A DNA stretch of 64,000 nt from Prorocentrum cordatum (Eukaryota; Sar; Dinophyceae; Prorocentrales; Prorocentraceae), in assembly GCA_963575745.1 (NCBI GenBank), contig CAUYUJ010015946.1:2501-66500 (forward strand), given 5' to 3'. How positions within the stretch are numbered: position 1 is the stretch's first letter; each line of letters begins with the position of its first letter. The position numbers and the translations under genes are program-made. A model generated the notes under the pieces. It saw only the letters and a list, made by a program, of their open reading frames with translations. It did no database searches and was not told the origin of the DNA. Below, in pieces: positions 12,190 through 21,849 of this stretch.

Positions 12190-12825
12190 ATGAGGAGGAG
12201 GAGGAGGAGGAGGAGGAGGAGGAGGAGGAGGAGAGGAGGAGGAGGAGGAGGGTAAGCAGGAGGAGAAAGAGGATGAGGAGGAGGAGGAGAAGGAGAAGGA
12301 AGAGGAGCAGGAGGAGGAGGAACGGGCGGAGGAGGAGGAGGAGAGGGAGGGTGAGGGGGAGGGGGAGGAGGAGGAGGAGAGAGAGGGGGGAGGAGGAGGA
12401 GGGAGAGCAGGAAGCAGGATCAGGAACAGGAGGAGAGGAGGAGGAGAGGAGGAGGAGGAAGGAAGGAGGAGGAGGAGGAGGAGGAGGAGGAGGAGGGGAG
12501 GAGGGGGAGGAGGAGGAGGAGGGGTAGGAGGGGAGGAAGGAGGAGAGAGGAGAGGAGGCGGAGGAGGAGGGGAGAGGAGGAGGAGGAGGATGAGGAGGAG
12601 GAGGCGGAGGAGAGGAGGGGGAGGAGAGGAGGAGGAAGAGGAGGAGGAGGAGAGGAGAGGAGAGAGCAGGAGCAGAGTCAGGAGCAGGAGCAGGAGCGGA
12701 GGAGGAGGAGGAGGAGGAGAGGAGGAGAGGGGAGGGAGGGGATAGGGCGGAGGAAGAGGAGGAGAGGAGGAGGAGGAAGAGGAGGAGGAGGAGGAGGAGG
12801 AGGAGGAGGAGGAGGAGGAGGGAAG
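12190..12825. repeat. GAG/GGA homopurine tract, about 635 bp
   Basis: Nearly all purine on the + strand, with scattered C. Long frames on both strands (poly-Glu/Gly/Arg and poly-Ser/Leu/Pro) are compositional artefacts. Confidence 0.95.
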
Positions 12826-14094
12826 CCCTCGCGATCCCCATCCGCGCTTCCGTTTGACTGGGCGTCTATGCCGGCGTGCTTCTGAATCGCACACCAGCTT
12901 GACCAAGAGGTTCGCTTACGTATGCGGATTGGAATTGCGCACAGAAGCGTCGGACACTGGCACACTCTCGAGCGAGGGTCGCCTAGGGATGGAATCCGAC
13001 AGACTGTCCATACTCCCTCACGGTCAAGCCCTCTCCCGCTCCCTCCACAGACCCCCGACGTCCCCGGGACTGGTCTTCATCCCAGGGCGTTTTTGACGAC
13101 ACCGAGGGCCAGTGAGGACTTCCCGAGGCCGAACCAAGCGAAAAGCCCCCGGTCGTGTCTTTCTTTTATGACCCGAGAGTGGTTTTGGTCCGAACACTCC
13201 CTCTTTCGACTTGACGGCTACGTAGGCGGGCCTCTGAACCGCACACCAGCTCGGCCGAGAGGACTCCAGGGTCGCGTACATCAATATGGATTGGGCATCC
13301 CGCACCAAAAGCGTCGTATACACACCGACACAATACACACACACACACACACACCCAAGCGAGGGTCGCCTATATATAGAGATGGAATCCGATAGACCGT
13401 CAATCCTTCCTCACGGTCAAGTGGAAAAGCAAAAGGTAGCAATTTCGCTACTCCCCAGACCTCTCCCCGGGTGCATTCTGAAAAGGATTACGAGGCGAAT
13501 CCTGCAGTGAAAACGAGGGCACACCAGGAGGCCCAAAAGGGGGAAAACGATGGAAGGGTAGCGGGATGCGTACGTTGCCGGGCCTTCTCAGAAGTTTCTA
13601 AGGTTCCCCTGAAAACGCCGATAACTTCCCAGAAGTCGCGAGGGCTAATGAGAAGCCCCGCCGCCTTCCGAGAAGCCCTTCTTCATCCCATTTGCCCCCC
13701 TCGCGCTCGACGCCGAGTCAAACCCTCTCCCTCCCCAGACCCCCGACGTCATACAGTTTTCATGACGTGGACCCCGCGCGGTCTGGACCTGTTCCCGCGG
13801 GACTGGTTTCTCATCCCGAGTCCTTTCTTGACGGCCCTTGGGGCTGGCACGGGCCCCCAGAGGCCGAAACCAGCGAACAGATTGCCGCCATGCTCTCGCC
13901 CAGGTTGTGGATGACGATCAATGGAGAGGAAGCATGTTGCCAAATAATTTCCAGATGCCTAATACATGTTTTAAGCATGTCTTAAGCATGCTTTAAACGT
14001 GTTTCAAAACATGTTTAGACATTCTCCTTCATTTTAAACACATTGAACATTCAATGATTGGACTGTTAGTGTGTCCAGTGTGAGGGTTGCGAGG
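12826..14094. other. Intergenic with a direct duplication and a CATG-rich patch
   Basis: Blocks at about 12885-13026 and 13230-13425 share GCACACCAGCT, GCGAGGGTCGCCTA, GATGGAATCCGA and CCTCACGGTCAAG. The second copy carries a (CA)n expansion. Related GGGACTGGT.../CCCCCGACGTC blocks follow each, near 13050 and 13740. At 13967-14020 there are near-palindromic ACATGTTTTAAGCATG repeats. No gene was seen. Confidence 0.65.
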
Positions 14095-14315
14095 AGGGTG
14101 GAGGAGGAGGAGGAGGAGGAGGAGGAGGAGGAGGAGGAGGAGGAGGAGGAGGAGGAGGGAGGAGGAGGGAGGAGGAGGAGGAGGAGGGAGGAGGAGGAGG
14201 AGGGAGGAGGAGGAGGAGAGGAGGAGAGGAGGAGGAGGAGGAGGAGAAGGAGGAGGAGGAGGAGGAGGAGGAGGAGGAAGAGGAGGGAGGAGGAGGAGGA
14301 GAGAGGAGGTCTGAA
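14095..14315. repeat. GGA homopurine microsatellite
   Basis: Continuous GGA/GAG triplets with minor interruptions. Confidence 0.96.
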
Positions 14316-14485
14316 GTGGTGTGAGCACTAACGGTGCCCTCCCTGCGGTCTGGGCCTCCGCACCCGCCCACAGCACCTGCTCGGGCGCCGCTCCCGCCCC
14401 GCCGCCCGCCCGCCCGCGCTGCGCGGCAGGCCGCTCTGGCTCGGGGCCCTGGAGGGCGGCCCCCTCCCCCCGCCCGCGAGGGGGA

Positions 14486-14649
14486 CGCAATCTATACATA
14501 TCCACTGCTCCCTGGCCAGGCCCATCCTGAACCCAGGAGCTGTGTATACGCCCTCCTGGCCAAGCCAGGAGGGTGTGGCGTATATACACAGCTGCTGTGT
14601 TCAGGACGGCCCTGGCCAGGGAGCAGTGGATATGTATAGATTGCGTCGC
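14486..14649. mobile_element. MITE-8: about 160-bp near-perfect hairpin
   Basis: The left arm runs CGCAATCTATACATATCCAC, then TGCTCCCTGGCCAGG, and the right arm is its reverse complement. The inner arms (CAGCTGTGTATA-type and GCCCTCCTGGC/GCCAGGAGGG) also pair, so the whole segment folds on itself. The ATACATATCCACTGC ends recur around 54.73-54.84 kb and, weakly, near 46.04 and 54.05 kb. Confidence 0.85.
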
Positions 14650-14768
14650 CCTAAGAGACCGGCCCCTCCGGGGGCAGCTCCTGGGAGGTCAAAAATTCTG
14701 ATTGCGCCCTGGTCCGACATCGGGCTTGAGCCGGCCCGATCCCGTCCAGCCCGGCTCAATCCTGCTCG

Positions 14769-14928
14769 TTACAGTCGGCCCGGAGTCGTGGGTCGACCCT
14801 GCCAGCTCAAGGGTGCCCTTGTGTCCTGTGCCTCGCGACACGTGCCTTCTCTTACACTCCTATGGCGAGGTGGCTTTCGGAAGGGTCTTGTGTCCTCTCG
14901 CGTGTCCTCTCCAGTCAAGTCCGACTGC
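14769..14928 (+). mobile_element. Family 6 short repeat, copy a
   Basis: Bounded by ACAGTCGGCC and AAGTCCGACTG (short inverted ends). The interior includes GGTCGACCCTGCCAGCTCAA, CTCGCGACACG and GGAAGGGTCTTGTGTCCTCT. Other copies are at 15658 and 57374. Non-coding. Confidence 0.85.
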
Positions 14929-15657
14929 AATCCCGCTTAATCTGACTTCATCCCGCTTAATCCGAGGCCCACCCGGCGCAACAGCCCCCCAATTGGGGCC
15001 TAGTCTTCCTTAAGCCTTCCGAAGAAGACCTCCCAGTAGTTGCCTCATAAGGCCCCCCTCCCCGCGCACGGCAGGCAGGTCGGCGGCGCCGCCCGCCGCG
15101 TCCCAGGCCTGCCCATGAGTGCCCTCCACTTGTCTTGCTTCGTAATGCATACACCTCAGAGTGGGGACATTTGGTGTGGGTGGGGGTCGATGAAGACCCA
15201 CACCGACGTGTGGGAGTGCCCTGGTACCAGCACCTGTGGCACCTCGGTGAAATTTGCCGGGAAGACCCTGCCCACTACCAACCAGCACATGCCCGCCCTC
15301 GCCAAAAAGAGTGTTGCAGAATCCCAGCGTGCGCTTGACGAGAAGCTCGTCGGCAAGGCAAAAACGCACGCAGACACGACCCAGACATGATCGCGTCGTA
15401 GGACAATTGGGACGGCAAGGTTCTTACTATTTTCGGCCCTTGGGAGCCCCCGCCGGGCCTCGGGACCGTCTAAAAAAACGACTCAGGACGAAAGACCGGT
15501 CCTGGGGAAAGGGTCGGGGCTTGCATGGGCGCCATCCTGAAAAGATCAGGACGTCGCGCGTCTGGGGAGCCATGGTCGGCCCCGAGGAGAAAGCATTTGG
15601 GGGGGAAGACGGGAAGTGGGGGGGGGGAGAAGACGAGCATCCAGAAGACGGGCGACT
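14929..15657. other. Intergenic, no gene recognised
   Basis: GC-rich sequence. The stretch near 15430-15520 is a reverse-orientation copy of the dispersed GGGACYGGTCTTTC-type sequence. The stretch at about 15600-15655 looks like a scrap of MITE-2 (GGGGGGAAGACGGGAAGTGG). No gene was seen. Confidence 0.5.
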
Positions 15658-15816
15658 ACAGTCGGCCCGGAGTAGCAGGTCGACCCTGCCAGCTCAAAGG
15701 TGCCCTTTGTGTCCTGTGCCTCGCGACACGCGCCCTCTCTCACACCCCTATGGTGAGGTGGCCCTCGGAAGGGTCTTGTGCCCTCTCGCGTGTCCTCTCC
15801 AATCAAGTCCGACTGC
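15658..15816 (+). mobile_element. Family 6 short repeat, copy b
   Basis: Same boundaries and interior blocks as copy a at 14769 with few differences. It lies directly beside MITE-2-like sequence. Confidence 0.85.
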
Positions 15817-16073
15817 ATGGGGGGGGGGGAGGGGAATCCTGGGGCCCGCGTCCGGTTCTGTGTGCGTGTCCCTTTGGCCCCCTCCGCCGGGCCCCTGCCG
15901 GCCTGCCGCCCTCCGCGCGAGCGAGCCGTCGGAGGAGGGGCAGGGCACGCGGACGTCGCGTGACCCGTCGGCCGTCCTCTCCCCCGCCGCTGCGGCCCCC
16001 TCGGGGGCCCCTCGCTGCCACCGCGGGGTTCGCCTCGAGCTCCTGAACGCGCTCGTCTGAGCCGTGTGCGCAG
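15817..16073. other. Intergenic, no gene recognised
   Basis: Very GC-rich sequence after a G run at about 15820-15830. No domain was recognised in any frame. Confidence 0.5.
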
Positions 16074-16229
16074 GAGGAAAAAAACACACGCACAGACACA
16101 ATGGATCGTCGATTCCCCCAAATCGATGGGAAGCTATGGGACGTGGGGGGGGAGACCCAAACCCAGGAAAGATGGGAAACTAGTGGGAATTCTTTCATTT
16201 GTGAGTCCTTCTTTGTGTGTGTGTGTGTG

Positions 16230-16307
<78 letters not shown>

Positions 16308-16319
16308 AGGGCCCCTTCG
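16074..16319 (+). mobile_element. MITE-2 copy b with internal GT expansion
   Basis: It starts AAAAAAACACACGCACAGAC, keeps ATCGTCGATTCCCCC and GGGGGGGAGACCCAAACCC, and ends GTGTGTCAGGGCCCC. About 95 bp of (GT)n at 16209-16306 has grown from the family's GT-rich right end. Confidence 0.8.
16209..16306. repeat. GT dinucleotide microsatellite
   Basis: An almost pure GT run that gives the poly-Val/Cys and poly-Thr/His frames seen on the two strands. Confidence 0.97.
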
Positions 16320-16649
16320 TGCACTTCGCCTCACGATGCCGCCGCTCGATCGGTGCTCGAAATTCTTTCTGGCGGTCAAGGCTAAAGTAGGCTGGAACAT
16401 CATAACTCTCGCGCGTCAGAACGCACCCCGGCAGAGGTCCGAGGGGATAGCGGTATCGGTGCCTTTTGGTTTCCCCATGCGCAGCCCCATCGTACCACTT
16501 ACCTGCGACCGCTCGCGAGCCCTACCCCCTGCGGGTCCTGTCGACGCTGGGGTGCCGGGCACCCCCGCTGGGGTTCGTCGCTGGTCCGCCGCAGACATGC
16601 TTCCAGTTCTAAACCCTGGCCGGTTTTTCAGAAATCTGACCTGCAGGTG
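16320..16649. other. Intergenic, no gene recognised
   Basis: GC-rich unique-looking sequence containing GGCTAAAGTAGGCTGGAACA near 16379, a phrase repeated near 53826. No gene was seen. Confidence 0.5.
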
Positions 16650-16832
16650 TACTCCAGATTTCGGAATAAAGGGAGGGGGGTCTCATTTCGGTGGGGGGTC
16701 TCTTCCAGGCTATCTTGGAGGGCCTGGGGGGTCTGGGGACGATGTTTTGGAGGGTTCTCCCACGGGAGAGGTCTGAAATGGTTTGTCTTGGAGGGTCCAG
16801 ACCCCCTCCCCTTTATTACGAAATCTGGAGTA
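16650..16832 (+). mobile_element. MITE-4 copy a
   Basis: Terminal inverted repeats of about 35 bp begin TACTCCAGATTTCGGAATAA and end TTATTACGAAATCTGGAGTA. Both sides continue with a GGGAGGGGGGTCT-type inner arm. The interior is G-rich (CTTGGAGGG repeats). Non-coding; copy b is at 18865. Confidence 0.92.
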
Positions 16833-17690
16833 CAGTTCACATGCGTTTGCCTACAAGATCGCTCTCGGAGGGGATCCTGAGAGCCAGACCTCCATCGTCG
16901 TGCTCGTTTTCTTCGCAGCTTCTGCTCCCCAGAGGTCGGGACCCCCTGCAAGGAACCGGCTCTTCGCCGTGAGTTCTGTGGTGGCCCCAGGGTTCCGCAA
17001 GGGCCCCCATCGGCCGACACTGGGCGAGAACCGACAGTCGCGTTCTCTCTTTCGTTGCGCTGCATCTTCGGAGGACTTCGCTCGTCCCCCAAACTGGTGT
17101 CTTCTCTTGTGGCCGACGCGGGCTCGATGCGGACTCGACGCTAATTCGGCGTGGATCCGACGCGGATCCGACACGGATTCGAGGCGGATAGGGCCTCCCG
17201 AGGATGCAACATATGTTCGTCGTTCTCGGACGCCCTCGACCCCTTCTCAGAAGTTGGCGGCTCGCACGAGGACGTGGTTCTTGGCCTCCCCGAGGGGGTT
17301 CGGAGCAGCTGGGCTCGGAGGATCGCGCCGCGTCGCCGATGCATCGGCGACGCGGCGGCTCGATGTAGAGCCCGATGTGCTTCACGTCGACGTCGCCGAT
17401 GCATCGCCGATGCATCGGCGATGCGGCGCGATCCTCCCACCCCCCACCGACCGCATCTAGGAGGCCCCCCAGTGCTGCGAGGAGAGGGCGGCCTGCCTGG
17501 AGGGCGGCGGGGGGGGGGCCCTCGTCGGAGCACCAGGGGCCCGCTCGGACGCTCTTGTGGGCCCCCTTGAGGCCCTTCTTTTCCTCCTCGCAGGCTCACT
17601 CCTCCTCCTCCTCCTCCTCCTCCTCCAACTCCATCCTTTCCTCCTCCTCCTCCCCAGACTTCCATCGAAGAAGAGTTACACCATAGGAAA
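16833..17690. other. Intergenic with GATGCATC palindrome cluster
   Basis: Contains degenerate GACGCGGATCCGACGCGGAT repeats (about 17125-17190) and clustered CGCCGATGCATCGGCG palindromes (about 17335-17430). A TCC tract lies at about 17595-17660. Frames on both strands become Arg/Ala-rich across these repeats. No gene was recognised. Confidence 0.6.
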
Positions 17691-17933
17691 ACTCCAACCA
17701 GTGGATGGCTTGAAATGGGATCAACAAAGAAACCGATATCAGGAGATCGACTGGGAACCCGGGAAACGGGGACCCGGAACCCACCGGAATCGGCCTGGAA
17801 CCAATGACCAGGAACCCGACAACCCAGAACCGGGAACCCGGGAACCCAGCTGGCCACCAAAACCGGCGAGACACTTTCGCCAAATCTTTCAGTATCCGCT
17901 AGAACCCTTTCAGTGCAAGCACTCATTGGGGAA
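17691..17933 (+). mobile_element. MITE-5 copy b
   Basis: The ends are ACTCCAACCAGTGGATGGCT and GTGCAAGCACTCATTGGGG. The interior has an enlarged GGAACCC/GGGAACC repeat compared with copy a and the shared TTTCGCCAAATCTTTCAGT block. Confidence 0.75.
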
Positions 17934-17942
17934 AAATCAGCG

Positions 17943-18030
17943 GTTGGCGCTCCGCTGGACCCACCCCGGCGGCGCCTCCGGCGCCGCCCCTGGTCCAGCG
18001 CAGATCCAAGAAATCCGCGCGGAGCGCCAA
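17943..18030 (+). mobile_element. MITE-3 copy a
   Basis: Inverted ends are GTTGGCGCTCCGC and GCGGAGCGCCAAC, with an inner GGCGGCGCCTCCGGCGCCGCC hairpin. The right side has GATCCAAGAAATCCGCGCGG. It lies about 10 bp from MITE-5 copy b. Confidence 0.8.
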
Positions 18031-18384
18031 CAGTTTGTGTTTATGGCTTTGTGTGTCTTCTATTCCAGTGGGCTTGGGGCTGGCTGGGGGGCCGAGGTGG
18101 CCCAGCACAGGGTTCGACCAGCAGACAGAAAGGGGGGGAGAAGGGCCCCCCTTCGCGCCACGGCTGGATGCGGCTCGAGAAAGTCGTTGGTTTCGACCCC
18201 CCGAGGGGGCCGGATTTTCCTTCTTCCTTTCTCTTGACCCGTTTTTTCTCGGGGACCATCCATCCAGCTCAACGTCGTCGTCGTCGTCGCCGCCGCCGCC
18301 GCCGCAGCCGCCGCAGCCGCTGCCGCAGCCGCCGCCGCTATCGTCGCCGTTGTCGTCGCCGCCGCCGTCCTCATCGTCGTCGTT

Positions 18385-18444
<60 letters not shown>

Positions 18445-18864
18445 CTCGTCTTTCTCCACGATCCCCCCGCCGCCTCGAGCTGCGTGCTGTCTCCTTCGAT
18501 CTGCCTGGCCGCCCGCCCCGGGCCCCAGAGGCCACGGCCTCGCCCCGTGGGTCGCCCCCGGGTTCTCGTGGGGCCGAGCAGTGGCGAAGCGCCCCGACCT
18601 GCTCACAGGCCCACCACAAACTTGTTGGTTTCGGTCTCTGGGGGCCTTCACTGGCCCTCGGGGCCCTCCGGAGAGGCCTGGGGACGAAAGACTGGCCGGC
18701 CGGAGGAAGGGTCCAGGCCGCTGGGGATCAACGCCCCGAAAGATTCATGGCGTCGGGGTCTGGGAAGATTGCCCCAAGAACATTGAATGGTTTGCGCGAA
18801 ACTGCTCTCAGGACAGGTCTTGCCGCGACCGCCCTGGCCTGATCGCACGCGTGGCCTGTGCCTC
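18031..18864. other. Intergenic with CGT/CCG microsatellite
   Basis: A CGT/CCG triplet tract occupies about 18270-18455. The stretch near 18620-18720 resembles the dispersed GGGACYGGTCTTTC-type sequence in reverse. Long frames are poly-Ser/Pro/Arg across the tract. No gene was recognised. Confidence 0.6.
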
Positions 18865-19049
18865 TACTCCAGATTTCGTAATAAAGGGAGGGGGGTCTCA
18901 TTTCGGGGGGGGGTCTTTTCCAAGCTATCTTGGAGGGCCTGGGGGGGTCTGGGGACGATGTTTGGGAGGGCTCTCCCACGGGGGGGGGTCTGAAATGGCT
19001 TGTCTTGGAGGGTCCAGACCCCCTCCCTTTTATTACGAAATCTGGAGTA
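18865..19049 (+). mobile_element. MITE-4 copy b
   Basis: Same roughly 35-bp terminal inverted repeats as copy a (TACTCCAGATTTCGTAATAA at the left and its reverse complement at the right) and about 90 percent similar interior by eye. Confidence 0.92.
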
Positions 19050-20346
19050 GCGTTCGTGTTGGCCCTCGGTGCGCTCCTCTGCTCCAGGAGGACGCGGCGG
19101 TGCGCCTCCAGGAGTGCCAGGACGGTCGGTCCCGGCTCGAAGGAGGGGCGCGTCTCCCCCCGGGCCCCACAAGGCGGGGGCGCGCGGAGGCGCCGGCCGC
19201 GCCGCGCCTGCACCTGCTTGCTCTTGCTGCTGCCTTCTATATTCCCTCTCCGCCCCTCCCCTGCTGCTGCTGGCCTCTTCTTCCGTCAGCCACGGGGCGG
19301 GACGACGAGGAGGTGGAGGAGGAGGGGGAGGGGGAGGAGGAGGTGGAGGAGGACGAGGAGGAGGAGGAGGAGGAGGAGACTTTCTCGAGCTGGTAAAAAA
19401 AAAGTGTCTCCCCTCAGGCCGCCCCGCTCCGTGCGCGCGCCGCGAGCAGCAGGCGCCACGATGGCGGATGAAGACGGCCCGGTGCCGCCCCGCCGGCTGT
19501 CCGCCTTCGCCGTGGAGAAGCTGAGGTTCGGCTCGGCGGAAGCACCTCCTCCTAATTTGTCCGCTTCCTCCTCCCTTCTCCTCTCTCCTCCTCTCTCCTC
19601 ATCTCGCCTCCTCTCTGCTCTCCTCCTCCCTCTCCTCCTCCTCCTCCTCCTCCTCTCCTCCTCCTCCCTCCTCTCTCCTCCTCCTCCTCCTCTCTCTTCT
19701 CTCTTCCTCCTCCTCCTCCTCCTCCTCCTCCTCCTCCTCCTCCTCCTCCTCCTTCTCGGACTCCTCACCCTCCTCCTCCTCCTCTTTCTCCTCCTCCTCC
19801 TCTGGCAGAGCACGCCGCGCGTGTAACTAGATACAGAGTGCCTCCTAAGCTGGCGGATCTCGCATGCCCAGACGTCCGACAGAAGTCGAGGATGGCGGGT
19901 CTGTCGCCATGTTTGGCTTCTGGAGGCCGCCATCGGGCTTCGGGGCGATACCAAGACGGCTCGAGTTGAGAAACCGACCCCCCAAGGGGAGGGGCGGACG
20001 AATTGAAACCAGCTCGGCGCGGATGCCTGGGCTGGCGGAAGATGAGCGGTATGAGGTACCCATCGGTCGTCGAAAGTTGTTTTGCTTGGAATTCCAGAAC
20101 CCAATCTACTTCAAGCGCCGTCCTGCTTCAAGAATTGATATGCTTTTGCTGCGTGTTGTTGCTCTCTGGGCGGGCCTGGACCCAATCTACTCTATCCGCC
20201 TTCCTACTCCATGGTTCTACCTACTTCTTCCGACCGATGGGTGCAAGTTCTCTTGTCGGGGATCACTCTGCTGCTCCACTGGCTCGTCCTCCTCCTCCTC
20301 CCCACCCTCCTGCCTCACGCCTTTTTGCAGCTGGCCGCTGCCAGGG
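19050..20346. other. Intergenic with GGA and CTC tracts
   Basis: A GGA tract lies at about 19310-19380 and a CTC/TCC homopyrimidine tract at about 19550-19806. Near 20098 and 20170, similar CCCAATCTACTTC/CCCAATCTACTCTATCC blocks recur and resemble 62925-63040. No gene was recognised. Confidence 0.6.
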
Positions 20347-20510
20347 TTAAGTCGGGCCTGTCCCTCTACAGGGGGAAAATTCCCAAATAGTTTGTAAAAC
20401 ATGTCAGGGGATATGGTTTGCGCATTTGTTTCTACAATTGGGGGAGCCTTTTTTGAGTATGTTGCATTTCTCGTCGAAGGCCCCCCTGTAGGGGGACACG
20501 CCCGACTTGA
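20347..20510 (+). mobile_element. MITE-1 copy b
   Basis: Left end TTAAGTCGGGCCTGTCCCTC, right end GGGGGACACGCCCGACTTGA. The two arms are reverse complements over about 20 bases, and a second inner pair CTACAGGGGG/CCCCCTGTAG extends the stem. AT-rich interior. Confidence 0.9.
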
Positions 20511-21042
20511 TGCCAGGGGCAGGCTCGCGGGCACAGGCCTGCTTCCTCGGGCTGCGTGCTCGGTGAAGCAGTGCCCGCTGCTGGACGGGGGAGGCTTCCT
20601 TTTCTCCCAGGGCGGCTGGGAAGTTGGAGCACTCCCGTGCCACCCAGTGGGCACAAACTGTCCCTGTCCTTTCTTCTCTCCCTGGGAGGGGAAAATACAC
20701 ACAGACACACTTCATCGTCGATTCCCCCTGAAAACATGGGAAAATCTGGGAAGTGGGGGGGAAGACAGAAACCCAGAAGATATGGGAACATATGGGGAAT
20801 ATGGTCCTTTGTGTATATTTATTTGTGTGTCCCAGTTTCCCTTCATCTCCCCCTATCCTGCCGTTCTCGTCTGTCGCGCCAGAGGGCAACGGTGGGCCCA
20901 GAACTTTCCCGCCGGCCCTGGTGGACAGGCCCCTCCCCTTGCGGCGGCAGGGTGCACACGTTCTGTTTCGTCTCGCCCGTTCGCCCACCGGGCGGCGGCG
21001 CTCGGAGGTCGAGGATCGAAGTTTTCGAGGATCTACGTTTTA
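20511..21042. other. Intergenic, includes MITE-2 copy c
   Basis: Apart from MITE-2 at about 20686-20850, this is GC-rich sequence with no recognised gene, ending at the left repeat of the DIRS-like element. Confidence 0.5.
20686..20850 (+). mobile_element. MITE-2 copy c
   Basis: Contains AAAATACACACAGACACACT, ATCGTCGATTCCCCC, GTGGGGGGGAAGACAGAAAC and right end TATTTATTTGTGTGTCCCAG. Confidence 0.82.
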
Positions 21043-21135
21043 ATACCCCCTAAACCAAAGGTTTCGATGGGGAGGAAAATCTAAAGCCCCGCCTGATGTA
21101 AACCGGTTGGTGGTTTCATCGGTTGATGGCTTTAA
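21043..21135 (+). repeat. Left 93-bp direct repeat of DIRS-like element
   Basis: Begins ATACCCCCTAAACCAAAGGT and ends CATCGGTTGATGGCTTTAA. It is identical base for base with 29427-29519. It contains small palindromes (AAACCAAAGGTTT and AAACCGGTT). Confidence 0.95.
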
Positions 21136-21469
21136 CCGTGTACGTAAACTCGTGGGCAGTCACGGCTTGGGCTCCCGACGGAGCAGCGGATTTCTTCCAA
21201 GGCCTGGTTGGCTCCAACTCGGAGCAGCGGTGGTCTTCGACAACTCCGGAGGCCGATCGGGGCACCGCCCGGCTCGGGGGCGGGATAGCAAGTTCCCGGC
21301 ACCACGGCCGCCGCGGAGCAAGCGCCCTGCGGGGTGCACTCGCTCCACCGGGGGGTCTTTGCAAGCCCCCAGTGGTCCACATAGTGGGCCAGGTGCTGTT
21401 CGCAGCGCCCGTGGTGTTGTTTGTCATCGCCTTCGTCGTTGGCCAGTGCTGGCCAGTGCCTCCTTTCAG

Positions 21470-21800
21470 TGGGTCCCTGGCCTTGCTGCCACACCCCGGC
21501 CCGTGCCCTTGCTGGCCAGCGCCCTTTCTCTGCGGGTCCCTGGCCTTGCTGCCATACCCCGGCCCGCGCCCTTGCCGGCCAGCGCCTTCCTCGTCGCATG
21601 CCGTCCTGGTGGCCACACTCGCCGCGCTCCCTCGTCGCCACATGCACTCTCTGCTCCTCGTCGCCAAAGTGCAGGGTCCCTGGCCTGGCTGCCATGCTCT
21701 GGCCTGCGCCCTTGCTGGCCAGTGCTGTGCACAAGTGGGTCCCTGGCCTGGCTGCCATACCCCAGGCCCGCGCCCTTGCTGGCCAGCGCCTTCCTCGTCG
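21470..21800 (+). repeat. 62-64-bp tandem repeat in DIRS 5' region
   Basis: GGGTCCCTGGCCTTGCTGCC followed by CCCTTGCTGGCCAGCGCC recurs at about 21471, 21534, 21685 and 21737, with one interval disrupted. It lies in the 5' untranslated part of the element. Open frames through it are Pro/Ala/Leu-rich artefacts. Confidence 0.85.
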
Positions 21801-21849
21801 CATGCTGGTGCGCCTCGCAAGCGCTGGGGTCGTTCTCGCGCCAGCACGC

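Noticed and set aside
12104-12906. Minus-strand Ser/Leu/Pro-rich ORFs
   Set aside because: Pure translation of the homopurine tract.
14321-15390. Short Cys/Pro-rich ORFs around 14.3-15.4 kb
   Set aside because: No conserved domain, and they cross the MITE-8 hairpin and family 6 repeats.
17913-19826. ORFs of 300-450 residues on the + strand
   Set aside because: They cross MITEs and CGT, GGA and CTC tracts, with abrupt composition changes and no domain.
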